From positions 30,204 through 94,203 of the forward strand of contig CAZYUA010000015.1 in NCBI GenBank assembly GCA_964650525.1: a stretch of 64,000 nucleotides of DNA, given 5' to 3'. The notes below the pieces were generated by a model that saw nothing but the letters and a program-made list of their open reading frames with translations, was not told where the DNA came from and ran no database searches. Numbering within the stretch: position 1 is the first letter of the stretch; the number at the start of each line of letters is the position of its first letter. The position numbers and the translations under genes were made by a program. Shown piece by piece: positions 8,818 to 17,785 of the stretch. The DNA is from UBA1413 sp964650525 (GTDB taxonomy: Bacteria; Bacteroidota; Bacteroidia; Bacteroidales; Prolixibacteraceae).

Positions 8818-9486
8818 TCAGACATTAATGTATCGTAAAAACTGTTCCATCCGGTCTTCATACAAATCGTAAAGGACCGAATCATCCATATAGGCAGCCG
8901 AAATCTGATACCCATACCGTGTGAAGGTCTGGATTACCGACGACAAGTCCACTTTATCGAGTTTCAGGGTTACTTCCAGATTGTCGCTTTCCGGGATCCT
9001 CGATACAAAAAGGCAGAGTATCCGGGCATCATTCCCTTCGATAATCTGGCTTATCTGGACCGTGGAATAGTTGTTCCGGGGTGTCTGTAAAACGAGTATT
9101 CCACCGGGGTCCTGTAATGAAACCATCTGGAAAAAAACACCGGAGAGATTGGTTAAAGCCAGGGCACCCTTGTAATGGTGTTCCTCATCCAAAACGGGAA
9201 CCAGGCTCAGATGCAGTGCCTGCATCAGGGAGGCAACCTCCAGGAGATGGTAACCGGTATGCACATGGGGTTTACTCAGGAGGCTGATCTCCGATTCCAG
9301 GGTATTCTCAGCCAGTTTCAGGTCTCCGATAAATTTGTCGTTGATCAGTCCCAGGTACTCCTCCCCGCTGACCACAGCCAGATGGGACACACGAAAACGG
9401 TCCATCAGGGCGAGCGCCTGCTTTCCGGTATCCGAAGGATGGAGGACAGGTAGGGTTGCGTTGATCAGATTTTCAGCTACTACCAT
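8818..9486 (-). CDS. CBS domain-containing protein
   Basis: 222 residues. Two CBS motifs at the N-terminal half (LINATLPVLHPSDTGKQALA... RVSHLAVVSGEEYLGLI, then LLEVASLMQALHLSLVPVLD... YKGALALTNL) form a Bateman module that binds adenine nucleotides or similar ligands. The C-terminal part (about residues 135-222, GGILVLQTPRNNYSTVQI onward) resembles an ACT-like regulatory fold. It is probably cytoplasmic and regulatory; the target is unknown. It is transcribed divergently from pdxJ across a 64-bp gap. Confidence 0.85.
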   Translation of the reverse strand: MVVAENLINATLPVLHPSDTGKQALALMDRFRVSHLAVVSGEEYLGLINDKFIGDLKLAENTLESEISLLSKPHVHTGYHLLEVASLMQALHLSLVPVLDEEHHYKGALALTNLSGVFFQMVSLQDPGGILVLQTPRNNYSTVQISQIIEGNDARILCLFVSRIPESDNLEVTLKLDKVDLSSVIQTFTRYGYQISAAYMDDSVLYDLYEDRMEQFLRYINV

Positions 9487-9507
9487 GCGCAGGGTTTAAT
9501 AATTTCC

Positions 9508-9515
9508 TAATTTTG
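9508..9515 (+). promoter_or_regulatory. Candidate -7 element for pdxJ
   Basis: TAATTTTG fits TAnnTTTG and ends 35 bases before the pdxJ start codon. The -33 position has no TTTG. Confidence 0.35.
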
Positions 9516-9550
9516 ACAAAGATCTGAAAGGAAACCACAAAATTAGTAAA

Positions 9551-10267
9551 ATGACCCGATTAAGCGTGAATATTAACAAAATAGCGACATTACGAAATGC
9601 ACGGGGCGGGAATAATCCTGATGTTGTCCTGGCTGCTGTCCGGTGCCAGCAGTTCGGGGCGCAGGGCATAACCGTCCACCCCCGGCCCGACGAGCGGCAT
9701 ATCCGAAGAGTGGATGTTTACGACCTTAAACCGGTGATTATCACTGAATTCAATATTGAAGGTTATCCCACAGAAGATTTTTTACGCCTGGTTATTGAAG
9801 CAGGTGCCGATCAGGTGACCCTGGTGCCTGACGAACACGGACAACTGACCAGCGACCATGGCTGGAATATTTCCCGTCACCTACCCTTTCTGAAAGAAAC
9901 CATCGCCCGGCTCCACGAAGCTGGAATCCGTACTTCCCTCTTCGTTGACCCTGAAGTTGAAATGGTTGAAGCGGCTGCCCTTACAGGTACCGACAGGGTG
10001 GAACTCTATACCGAACCGTATGCTTCCGGATTTCCACACGACCCTGAAAATGCGGTAATGCCCTACGTGAAAGCTTCCGGTGCGGCCAAAAACCGGGGAC
10101 TGGATATAAATGCCGGTCATGACCTGAACCTCAGCAACCTGAACTTCCTGATAAGGAATATTCCATGTATCAAAGAGGTATCCATCGGACATGCCCTGAT
10201 CGCCGATGCCCTTTACCTCGGACTGGAAGAGACCATCAGACGCTATCTTGCCTGCCTGGAAGTGTAA
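9551..10267 (+). CDS. pdxJ: Pyridoxine 5'-phosphate synthase
   Basis: Condenses deoxyxylulose 5-phosphate with aminoacetone phosphate to make pyridoxine phosphate (DXP-dependent vitamin B6 route). 238 residues, the family length. The N-terminal RLSVNINKIATLRNARGG and the HPRPDERHI segment (about residues 46-54) are diagnostic active-site stretches; GLDINAGHDLNLSNL near residue 185 and ISIGHALIADAL-like VSIGHALIADAL near the end complete the barrel. It is a single-gene unit, divergent from the CBS gene. Confidence 0.97.
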   Translation: MTRLSVNINKIATLRNARGGNNPDVVLAAVRCQQFGAQGITVHPRPDERHIRRVDVYDLKPVIITEFNIEGYPTEDFLRLVIEAGADQVTLVPDEHGQLTSDHGWNISRHLPFLKETIARLHEAGIRTSLFVDPEVEMVEAAALTGTDRVELYTEPYASGFPHDPENAVMPYVKASGAAKNRGLDINAGHDLNLSNLNFLIRNIPCIKEVSIGHALIADALYLGLEETIRRYLACLEV

Positions 10268-10428
10268 TCCGCAATCGCCGCTTATACCTCTTTTGCGATT
10301 AGGGCCGCATCTCCTCTAGCTAACCGGTAAGAACGGTATTCCCTTTTTGCTGCGGGTTCTCCGGCCAGTGGCTGAGAAGGAAGGCCAATGATCCTGAACG
10401 ATCCCGTTTGTATGAAAACCAGTATACT

Positions 10429-11232
10429 ATGAAACTTTTTTTTCGCAAAACCGGCCACGGATTACCTTTGGTTCTTCTTCACGGTCTTTACGGTTCCTCT
10501 GATAACTGGATGAGTATTGCCGGCAGGTTGGCAGGCCGGTATACAGTTTATTCCGTTGATCTCCGGAATCATGGTCATTCGCCTCATGATCAAAATCATA
10601 CGTACGATGCGATGAGAGAGGATCTTGCAGAATTCTTTGAAACCCACCAATTGGATGCTGCTGTTATACTAGGACACAGTATGGGTGGTAAAGCAGCTCT
10701 CTGGTTTGCCGCCGACTTTCCGGAAAGGGTAAAAAAACTCATCATCGTCGATATCGCGCCGGTTAACTACCTGGAATATGGCAGCGACAACCAGTATCTG
10801 CAGCACCGTGACATCCTGCTTGCCATGCTGGGCATTGACTTTTCCCGGGTTACCACCCGCGCGCAGGTGGATGATGCCCTGGCTGAAAGGATCGGCGACC
10901 AGCGAACCGTACAGTTCCTTCAAAAAAACCTGGTAGCAGACCGGCTTACCCGCCGGCTCTCGTGGAGACTTAACGTCCGGGCTTTGTACGAAAACCTGGA
11001 TGAAATCGTTGAAGGCGTCAACAGGAGATGGCTCGACTACCGGATCCCTATGACGATCTATCCGGTGGATTTCGTGCGTGGGCTGAACTCCCCGTATGTG
11101 AAGAATGAATTTATACCCTTGATCCGTGAAATCTATCCGGAAGCACGGATTATTGATATCCCCGGCGCCAGTCACTGGGTCCATGCCGAACAACCCGAAC
11201 TTTTCCTTGAGGCTATCATGCGTTGCTGCTGA
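10429..11232 (+). CDS. Alpha/beta hydrolase (YbfF-like esterase)
   Basis: About 267 residues with an alpha/beta-hydrolase fold. LPLVLLHGLYGSSDNW (oxyanion HG motif near residue 17), the nucleophile elbow VILGHSMGGKAALW (Ser about residue 85), and the C-terminal ASHWVHAEQPELF with the catalytic His. The cap region (residues 130-200) is helical. The family includes YbfF-type esterases; the physiological substrate is unknown. The frame can be read from a TTG at 10408, but the ATG at 10429 followed by KLFFRKTG matches the family N-terminus better. Confidence 0.88.
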   Translation: MKLFFRKTGHGLPLVLLHGLYGSSDNWMSIAGRLAGRYTVYSVDLRNHGHSPHDQNHTYDAMREDLAEFFETHQLDAAVILGHSMGGKAALWFAADFPERVKKLIIVDIAPVNYLEYGSDNQYLQHRDILLAMLGIDFSRVTTRAQVDDALAERIGDQRTVQFLQKNLVADRLTRRLSWRLNVRALYENLDEIVEGVNRRWLDYRIPMTIYPVDFVRGLNSPYVKNEFIPLIREIYPEARIIDIPGASHWVHAEQPELFLEAIMRCC

Positions 11233-11351
11233 CCTGCCTGTTCAGCATTCGGATTTGTCCATGCAAAACCGGGTAACCGGGGTTTCTGCCATTAAAAGGT
11301 TTTGGTATCTTTACCCGCTGAAGTGAAACCGGAATCTGATATTCTGAAAAT

Positions 11352-12560
11352 ATGATCTTTCCAGCTAAAATAGTGGCAGGATGCATGGCATTCATGGTTC
11401 TTTCGTGTACCGAGAAAAAACAGACCCCCGATGATACAACGCCGGAAGATACGACTCATGTTTTTTCTGCAGCAGAATTTGCCATGGGCGTGGATCTCTC
11501 TTATGTCAACCAGGTGGAAGACCACGGGGGGGTATTCCGGGATTCCGGAAAGGTGAATGATCCTTTCCGGATTCTGAAATCGCATGGCGCCAATTATGTG
11601 AGGGTAAGGTTATGGCACCATCCTGTTTGGGTCCGGGAGGTATACGGAGATCCCCAAAAAACGCTGTACAGTGGATTCGACGATGTCAGGAAAACAATCA
11701 GGCGTGCTAAGGAACAGGGTATGGCCGTCAACCTGGATTTCCACTACTCTGATTTCTGGGCTGACCCGGGGCGTCAGGAGCCTCCGGCGGCCTGGGAAAA
11801 CAGTAAAACCCTCCCGGTACTGAAAGATTCGGTGTACCAGTACACCCTGAGGGTGCTGACCCTCCTGGATGCCGGAGGGCTGATGCCTGAAATGGTGCAG
11901 ATAGGGAACGAAATAAACTGCGGCCTGATGATGACAGGAACGAAAACCGGCTTTCCGGCGCTGAACGGGTGCAACAACCAGTGGAAAAACCTGGGGGAAG
12001 TCATTAACAGTGGTATCCGGGCTGTCAGGGATGCTTCCGCCCTTTCTGCCGTAAAGCCCCTGGTGGCACTCCATATTGCTGATCCCAAAAACCTGGAGTG
12101 GTGGTTTGCCAAAGCGGTTGCAGACGGTGGAATCAGCGACTTCGATATCATCGGTTTCTCCTATTACCCTCTTTGGCATACCACTGTTGCCTACACTGGG
12201 TTGACCGACCTCATTTCCCGGATGAAGAGCACCTATAACCGTAAAGTAATGATCATGGAAACGGGCTATCCCTGGACCACCGAAGGTGCCGATAATTACA
12301 ACAACCTTTTCGGTGGCCAGACTCCCTTGCCAGGATTTCCCTTTACCCGCGAAGGGCAGCTGAAACTGATGACCGATCTGACGAAAAAGCTCCTTTCTGC
12401 CGGTGCAAGCGGTATCTTTTACTGGGAACCCGCCTGGATCACCTCTTCCATGAAAGATCCATGGGGTACCGGATCGTCGTGGGAGAATTCAGCCTTCTTC
12501 GATTTCCAGGGTAACGCCCTGCCTGTAACCGGCTTCATGAATAAACAATACAACCCCTGA
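11352..12560 (+). CDS. Arabinogalactan endo-beta-1,4-galactanase, GH53 lipoprotein
   Basis: Hydrolyses beta-1,4-galactan side chains of pectin. 402 residues: a lipoprotein signal with lipobox LSC (Cys19), a Thr/Asp-rich linker, then a GH53 barrel. Family signatures visible: GVDLSYVNQVEDHGG, NYVRVRLWHHP, LDFHYSDFWADPGRQ, QIGNEINCG with the acid/base Glu, and METGYPW with the nucleophile Glu. The C-terminus GIFYWEPAWI is also typical. Surface or periplasmic lipoprotein. It stands upstream of a GH44-like gene on the same strand; no SusC/SusD pair is present here. Confidence 0.94.
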   Translation: MIFPAKIVAGCMAFMVLSCTEKKQTPDDTTPEDTTHVFSAAEFAMGVDLSYVNQVEDHGGVFRDSGKVNDPFRILKSHGANYVRVRLWHHPVWVREVYGDPQKTLYSGFDDVRKTIRRAKEQGMAVNLDFHYSDFWADPGRQEPPAAWENSKTLPVLKDSVYQYTLRVLTLLDAGGLMPEMVQIGNEINCGLMMTGTKTGFPALNGCNNQWKNLGEVINSGIRAVRDASALSAVKPLVALHIADPKNLEWWFAKAVADGGISDFDIIGFSYYPLWHTTVAYTGLTDLISRMKSTYNRKVMIMETGYPWTTEGADNYNNLFGGQTPLPGFPFTREGQLKLMTDLTKKLLSAGASGIFYWEPAWITSSMKDPWGTGSSWENSAFFDFQGNALPVTGFMNKQYNP

Positions 12561-12571
12561 TTTACTATTGT

Positions 12572-14593
12572 ATGATCTTCACGTTGATAGCAAGATGGGG
12601 TCCCGGCTGCTCCCAATGTCATTCACAAAGCGGCAGATATTACCGGAATGTGGGCCCTGTGGCCTGGCGGGGGCTCCTGTTATTTTTCGCCGTGTGGATG
12701 GCCTGCTTTTCCCCTGACAGAATTTCCGGGCAGAATACGGTAACGGTAACCATCGATGCCAGGGCGGCACGGATCGCTGTTTCTCCCTGGATTTACGGCC
12801 GGAACAACGCGCTGTACGACGGATTTAATTCGCAGGTTTCGACTGCTACCTGGACGAAATACCGCGATTCGGGCCTCCGCATGTTCCGCGAAGGAGGGGG
12901 CAACAATTCCACGAAGTACAACTGGAGAAAAAAACTGAGCAGCCATCCCGACTGGTACAACAACGTCTATTCGCACGACTGGGATGTCTCTGCCAGGAGC
13001 CTGGTGCAAAAGCTTCCGGGAAGCCAGGGCATGTTCACCTTTCCTCTGATCGGGAAGGTGGCCGGCAACAAAAACAACAATTTCAACGACTGGGCCTACA
13101 ACAGCTCTCAATGGTGGGAGGGGTGTGCCCAAAACCTGGCCGGCGGGGGTATTGTCGATCCGTCAGGCACCCATGATGCCCTGAAAGAGGGTAATCCCGA
13201 CCTCTACCTGGTCTCCTGGCCTCCCGATTCTGCCGTCGGTATTCTCAGACATTGGTTCGGTCAGGGTGGAATAGGCCTGGACTCCAATAGTTTCCGGTAC
13301 TGGAGCATGGACAACGAACCGGAGATTTGGGAAGGAACCCACGACGACGTCATGTCTGATCAGATTTCAGCCGGGGAGTTCATGGAACGTTACTTCGAGA
13401 CAGCCAAAAAAGCAAGAACGTTATACCCAGGCATAAAAATCACGGGACCTGTGCCGGCCAACGAATGGCAGTGGTACAACTGGAAGGGCGGCGCCATCGC
13501 CTATCAAGGGAAGAACTATGTCTGGCTCGAATACTTCATCAAACGGGTGGCCGATGAGCAAAAGGCTACTGGAATCCGGCTGCTGGATCTTCTGGATATC
13601 CATTTTTACCCGCACGAGACTGCCTCCGCAGAAATCTTACAAACCCACCGGATCTTCTTCGACAAAACGTATGTCTACCCGGGACACAACGGGGTACACC
13701 GCATCGGGGGAGGGTGGACTCCTTCCATTCATATGGAGTATATTTTTGAACGGTGCCGGGAATGGCTTGTAAAATATATGGGGCAAGACCACGGAGTCAC
13801 CTTCGGACTAACCGAATCTTCAGTGAATGTCGACACCCCGGTGATGGTGAAAACCATCTGGTATGCCTCCATGCTGGGGGAATTTGCACGACAGGGCGTG
13901 GAAGTGTTTACTCCCTGGGACTGGCGCCCCGGAATGTATGAGGTGATCCATCTTTTTACCCGGTATGGACATGACTGGGCCCTCCCGGCAACTTCTTCAC
14001 AGGAAGAGTTCGTTTCGGCGTACCCCTCGGTGAACAGCACCTCCGATTCAGTCTCGGTGCATTTTATCAACCGTTCGCTGGACCAGACCAAAACCGTAAC
14101 CCTTTTGCTGAGGAATTTTACCTGTTCATCGGCCACCCTCGACTTCAGGCAACTAAAAAATCTTACGGGTGAAACCTTCGTATCCCGTCAGCAAAACGCC
14201 CTGACCAGCGGATCCGTTACTGCCCGGGGAGATACCGTCTCGCTGATGCTGCCGCCGCTTTCGGTTACCTGCTTGCTGGTTCCGGGAATCCTTACCGGCA
14301 TCCCCGGGGTGCCGGCGAATCCTTCCGGCACAAACACCCTTTCGCTTTTTCCCAATCCGGCTCATGATCAGATTACTGTTTCCTGGCCGCCCTGTATTGG
14401 GGATAAGGGAATTCTGGAAGTTTACAGTGCTTCCGGTCAATGGTTGAAGTCCTTTCCTCTGTCACTCGCTGAATTGTCTGCCGGCGTCAGAAAATTGAAC
14501 GTGGCAGGTTGGACTGAAGGGATTTGTATCCTAAGACTTTCAACATCCGACCGTTTGCTGACCGGCAGATTGACCGTCGTCAGACAGCCATGA
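12572..14593 (+). CDS. GH44-like secreted glycoside hydrolase with T9SS C-terminal domain
   Basis: Probable beta-glucanase or xyloglucanase of glycoside hydrolase family 44. About 673 residues from the first ATG; the signal peptide core is WRGLLLFFAVWMACF, so a GTG at 12650 could be the real start. Catalytic region (about residues 55-490): SPWIYGRNNAL, MFREGGGNNSTKYNW, WSMDNEPEIWEGTHDDV (acid/base Glu) and FGLTESS (nucleophile Glu), the order seen in GH44 enzymes. A beta-sandwich segment follows (about 490-580). The last 85 residues, starting NTLSLFPNPAHDQITV, form a type A T9SS sorting domain, so the protein should be exported through type IX secretion. The start codon lies 12 bases after the GH53 stop, suggesting joint transcription. 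Substrate not provable from sequence. Confidence 0.82.
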   Translation: MIFTLIARWGPGCSQCHSQSGRYYRNVGPVAWRGLLLFFAVWMACFSPDRISGQNTVTVTIDARAARIAVSPWIYGRNNALYDGFNSQVSTATWTKYRDSGLRMFREGGGNNSTKYNWRKKLSSHPDWYNNVYSHDWDVSARSLVQKLPGSQGMFTFPLIGKVAGNKNNNFNDWAYNSSQWWEGCAQNLAGGGIVDPSGTHDALKEGNPDLYLVSWPPDSAVGILRHWFGQGGIGLDSNSFRYWSMDNEPEIWEGTHDDVMSDQISAGEFMERYFETAKKARTLYPGIKITGPVPANEWQWYNWKGGAIAYQGKNYVWLEYFIKRVADEQKATGIRLLDLLDIHFYPHETASAEILQTHRIFFDKTYVYPGHNGVHRIGGGWTPSIHMEYIFERCREWLVKYMGQDHGVTFGLTESSVNVDTPVMVKTIWYASMLGEFARQGVEVFTPWDWRPGMYEVIHLFTRYGHDWALPATSSQEEFVSAYPSVNSTSDSVSVHFINRSLDQTKTVTLLLRNFTCSSATLDFRQLKNLTGETFVSRQQNALTSGSVTARGDTVSLMLPPLSVTCLLVPGILTGIPGVPANPSGTNTLSLFPNPAHDQITVSWPPCIGDKGILEVYSASGQWLKSFPLSLAELSAGVRKLNVAGWTEGICILRLSTSDRLLTGRLTVVRQP

Positions 14594-14717
14594 GAAAAAA
14601 TTTTCTCTTTTTCCCCCTTATTGTTTTTTTTATTAAAAAGTTTTTACTTTCACCCCATCTAAAAGACCATGGTTTGGCCAGCTGCAACCGCGATGTAAAA
14701 CATGAAAACGCTGTATT

Positions 14718-15089
14718 ATGAGTCAGAACAAACCCAGGGTGATTAAAGACTATGATAAACTGGACCCTGCGATTCAGGAACAGATCAAATTGGTGTACCC
14801 GGCAGGATTCAGCGATCACCTGCTCTATTATTTCGACAAGGACGGGAAAAATGTCAGTGCCCTGCCTTTTGAAACCGACGATAAGTACTACCTCATACGG
14901 ATGACCCTTAGTGAAGCCGAACGGATTATCGAAGACGATGATGATTACGATGATGATGGGTTCCTGAAAGATCATGTGCGCGAGGAATACGAGGATAAAT
15001 ATGCCGACATGGAGTTTTCGGCTCCCGAAGATGAGGAGGAGGAACCCATGGACGAACAGGAGGAGGACGAGGAGGATGACGACTACTGA
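14718..15089 (+). CDS. Conserved acidic hypothetical protein
   Basis: 123 residues without signal peptide or membrane segment. The first 80 residues (VIKDYDKLDPAIQEQIKL, YPAGFSDHLLYYFDKDGK, YYLIRMTLSEAE) look like a folded domain; the last 50 are almost entirely Asp/Glu with a few Met/Pro. I recall similar unnamed proteins in Bacteroidetes but cannot assign a function. The acidic tail might mimic nucleic acid or bind basic proteins (inference). It is followed by a hairpin terminator. Confidence 0.75.
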   Translation: MSQNKPRVIKDYDKLDPAIQEQIKLVYPAGFSDHLLYYFDKDGKNVSALPFETDDKYYLIRMTLSEAERIIEDDDDYDDDGFLKDHVREEYEDKYADMEFSAPEDEEEEPMDEQEEDEEDDDY

Positions 15090-15094
15090 TTGAA

Positions 15095-15119
15095 CGAGGC
15101 TGCCGGAGAAGCAGCCTCG
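15095..15119 (+). terminator. Hairpin terminator after the acidic protein gene
   Basis: Perfect 9-bp stem CGAGGCTGC/GCAGCCTCG with a 7-base loop, starting 5 bases past the stop codon and followed by a short, weak T-containing tail (TTGATT). Confidence 0.6.
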
Positions 15120-15187
15120 CTTGATTAAGGAACCCCGATGTGAGCCGCCTGATGGCAACAACCTGTTTTATCTCTATGGGATTAATT

Positions 15188-15254
15188 CCCCGCCGCTCTG
15201 CGGCGCAAAATAAATGAAGTAATCCATAAGGATAGCCCGCTGCTTGCGGCGGGG
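15188..15254. repeat. REP-like palindromic element
   Basis: CCCCGCCGC (15188-15196) and GCGGCGGGG (15246-15254) are perfect inverted repeats; each arm is also part of its own small hairpin (GCCGCTCTGCGGC and CCCGCTGCTTGCGGCGGG). The design, two GC-rich stem-loops in opposite orientation ending in TAGTTCATT, resembles REP palindromes mobilised by RAYT transposases. Only one copy was noticed in the window and no transposase is nearby. Confidence 0.6.
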
Positions 15255-15277
15255 TAGTTCATTTCAAACTTTGTTTT

Positions 15278-16813
15278 ATGATTCCGATACAAAAAACGCT
15301 TTTGATGATCCTCGACGGATGGGGGATCGGCGATGGCAGTGAACGGGACATCATCTCCCGGGCACCTACTCCGTTTATGGATTCACTGGTGCGCAACCAT
15401 CCCCATTCCAAACTGATGACTTGCGGCAGGAATGTGGGGTTGCCCGACGGACAAATGGGTAACTCCGAAGTAGGACATCTGAATATCGGAGCCGGAAGGA
15501 TCATTTACCAGGATATGGTACGAATCACCAAGGCTATTGAAGACCGGGAATTGTGGGAACATCCACAGGTGGTCCGGGCTTTTACCTACGCACGCGAGAA
15601 CAGGAAAAAAGTCCATCTTATAGGGTTGATAGGACCCGGCGGTGTCCATGCCCTGAGTTCTCACCTGGTCGCCCTCTGCCGTATCGGCACCGACCTGGGG
15701 GTGGAAAGGCTTTTTATTCATGGTCTCACCGATGGCCGCGATACCGATCCCCGTTCGGGTTACGGATTTGTTGAGGAAGACATGCAGAATCTCGCGGGCA
15801 CGAACGGCGTTTTCGCCTCCCTGATAGGCCGCTATTACGGCATGGACCGCGATAAGAACTGGGACCGCATAAAGCTGGCCTACGACCTTTACACTCTTGG
15901 CAAAGGAAAGAAAACTACTGCCCTGCTGGATGCAATACAGGAAAGCTATGAAGATGGGATCACCGATGAGTTTCTCAAGCCGCTGGTGGTTGTCGATGAT
16001 GCCGGACAACCACTGGCCCTGATCGAGGACAACGATGTGGTTATCTGCTTTAATTTCCGGACAGACCGCTTGCGCCAAACAACCATTGCTTTCACTCAAA
16101 AAGACCTGCCGGAATTCGGTATGCACACAATGAACCTGCAGTGGTATACCATGACCAGTTACAAGGCTGACTTCAAAAACATTCATGTTATCTTCGACAA
16201 GGATAATGTTACCAAAACTTTAGGGGAAGTGGTGGCATCGGCAGGACTGAAACAGATCCGGATTGCTGAAACGGAGAAATACGCCCATGTGACCTTCTTC
16301 TTCAGCGGTGGCCGCGAAGCTGAATTTGAAGGAGAAAGCAGAATCCTCATCCAGTCACCCAAGGTGCCGACCTACGATCTCCAGCCTGAAATGTCAGCTC
16401 CTCAGGTGAAAGACGCCATCATTGCCGAACTGTCTAAACAGGAGGCAAGTCTGGTGGTATTGAATTTTGCCAACGGCGACATGGTCGGGCATACCGGCAT
16501 TTATGAGGCTATCTGTAAAGCGGTGGTTGCCGTCGATGCGTGTGCTAAAGAAGTCGTGGAGTCTGCCCGGGCCAACGGATACGAAGTCCTGGTTATAGCA
16601 GACCATGGTAATGCCGACAACGTACTCAACGACGACGGCTCCGCCAATACCGCCCACTCCCTGAATCCGGTACCCTGCATTTACGTAACTTCCCGGCATG
16701 GAATCAGTCTCAGCGATGGTATCCTTGCCGACGTGGCTCCTACGGTACTTACCATAATGGGGCTTGATATCCCCGGAGAAATGACCGGTAAGGTATTAAT
16801 TGAACCAGCGTAA
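15278..16813 (+). CDS. gpmI: 2,3-bisphosphoglycerate-independent phosphoglycerate mutase
   Basis: Interconverts 3- and 2-phosphoglycerate in glycolysis with a phosphoserine intermediate and two metal ions. 511 residues, the normal length. LLMILDGWGIGDGS at residue 8 provides the first metal Asp, MGNSEVGHLNIGAG (about residue 64) the nucleophilic Ser, HGLTDGRDT the substrate loop, and NFANGDMVGHTG and VIADHGNADN the C-terminal metal ligands of the alkaline-phosphatase fold. The stop codon overlaps the next start (TAATG), indicating translational coupling with the DUF3109 gene. Confidence 0.97.
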   Translation: MIPIQKTLLMILDGWGIGDGSERDIISRAPTPFMDSLVRNHPHSKLMTCGRNVGLPDGQMGNSEVGHLNIGAGRIIYQDMVRITKAIEDRELWEHPQVVRAFTYARENRKKVHLIGLIGPGGVHALSSHLVALCRIGTDLGVERLFIHGLTDGRDTDPRSGYGFVEEDMQNLAGTNGVFASLIGRYYGMDRDKNWDRIKLAYDLYTLGKGKKTTALLDAIQESYEDGITDEFLKPLVVVDDAGQPLALIEDNDVVICFNFRTDRLRQTTIAFTQKDLPEFGMHTMNLQWYTMTSYKADFKNIHVIFDKDNVTKTLGEVVASAGLKQIRIAETEKYAHVTFFFSGGREAEFEGESRILIQSPKVPTYDLQPEMSAPQVKDAIIAELSKQEASLVVLNFANGDMVGHTGIYEAICKAVVAVDACAKEVVESARANGYEVLVIADHGNADNVLNDDGSANTAHSLNPVPCIYVTSRHGISLSDGILADVAPTVLTIMGLDIPGEMTGKVLIEPA

Positions 16814-17406
16814 TGATTGAGATCGGCCGGGCCATTGTCAGCCGTGATATTCTGGAGGAATGCTTTCAGTGCGACCTGTCCTTGTGCAAGGGAGCCTGTT
16901 GCGTTGAGGGCGACTCCGGGGCACCCCTTACACCCGAAGAAGCCCGGTTCCTTGAATCAGGATATCCCTTATTCCAGGAATTCCTGTCCCCGTTACACCG
17001 CCAGACAATCGAATCTGCCGGTTATTCCATGACCGACAGCGACGGCGACCTGGTAACCCCGCTGGTCAAAAACCGGCAATGCGTTTACTCTTATGTAAAC
17101 CCGGAAGGTATTTTGAAATGTGCTGTGGAAAAAGCCTGGACTGAGGGGAAAATCTCCTTCAGAAAACCTGTATCCTGCCATCTTTTCCCGATTCGCATCA
17201 CCTCCTATGCTCATTTTGACGCTGTCAATTATCAAAAGATTGAAATCTGCCGTCCGGGACGGGAATGCGGCAAAAACTCCCGGCTCCCCTTGTACCGTTT
17301 CCTTCGCGATCCCCTGGTCCGTAAGTATGGAGAAACGTGGATGGCCCAGCTCGAATGGATCGCTAAACGGCTGGTAAAAACAGCCGAAAAACCTACCAGG
17401 TGGTAA
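16813..17406 (+). CDS. DUF3109 family cysteine-rich protein
   Basis: 197 residues. The cluster CFQCDLSLCKGACC near residue 18, followed by single Cys at about residues 93, 104, 118 and later ones (ICRPGRECG), resembles the YkgJ/DUF3109 proteins, which are suspected metal or iron-sulphur binders. Cytoplasmic, no signal. It overlaps the gpmI stop by one base and ends 14 bases inside the convergent VOC gene. Function unknown. Confidence 0.88.
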   Translation: MIEIGRAIVSRDILEECFQCDLSLCKGACCVEGDSGAPLTPEEARFLESGYPLFQEFLSPLHRQTIESAGYSMTDSDGDLVTPLVKNRQCVYSYVNPEGILKCAVEKAWTEGKISFRKPVSCHLFPIRITSYAHFDAVNYQKIEICRPGRECGKNSRLPLYRFLRDPLVRKYGETWMAQLEWIAKRLVKTAEKPTRW

Positions 17407-17785
17407 TCTCAATCCGGTTTCCATCGGGATCGAGCACGATGCTCTCATAATTGTTGTTACCAGTGATACGGGGTTCCCCGATTACTTTAAACCCGTCTTC
17501 GCGTAACTGTCTGACTGTCTGGTCTACTTTCTCCCTCGATCCTGCATTCAAGGCAAAATGAACGATGCCGGTGAATTGTTTCAGTGGGTTGTTCTTGTTC
17601 TTCGGTACGTTGGGCATTTCCATCAATTCCAGTTTGCAGTTTCCGTTAAAGGTCAGAAAAAAGGATCGGAACTCCTTGGAGTGATTATAATACGCAGGTC
17701 CTGATGAGGCATCAAAATAGTGTATGTAGAAATTCTTCATCCCTTCAAGGTTGTAAGTCCAGATTGCAACATGGTCAATCGTCAT
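17393..17785 (-). CDS. VOC family (glyoxalase-like) protein
   Basis: About 130 residues with two beta-alpha-beta-beta-beta units: IDHVAIWTYNLEGMKNFYIHY at the start and GIVHFALNAGSREKVDQTV in the middle, ending SIVLDPDGNRIEIT, the characteristic glyoxalase/dioxygenase ending with a metal-binding Glu. It could be a lyase or isomerase acting on a small thiol or keto substrate; the substrate cannot be told. The frame extends to 17806, but the Met at 17785 fits the family start. Convergent 14-bp overlap with the DUF3109 gene. Confidence 0.85.
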   Translation of the reverse strand: MTIDHVAIWTYNLEGMKNFYIHYFDASSGPAYYNHSKEFRSFFLTFNGNCKLELMEMPNVPKNKNNPLKQFTGIVHFALNAGSREKVDQTVRQLREDGFKVIGEPRITGNNNYESIVLDPDGNRIEITTW

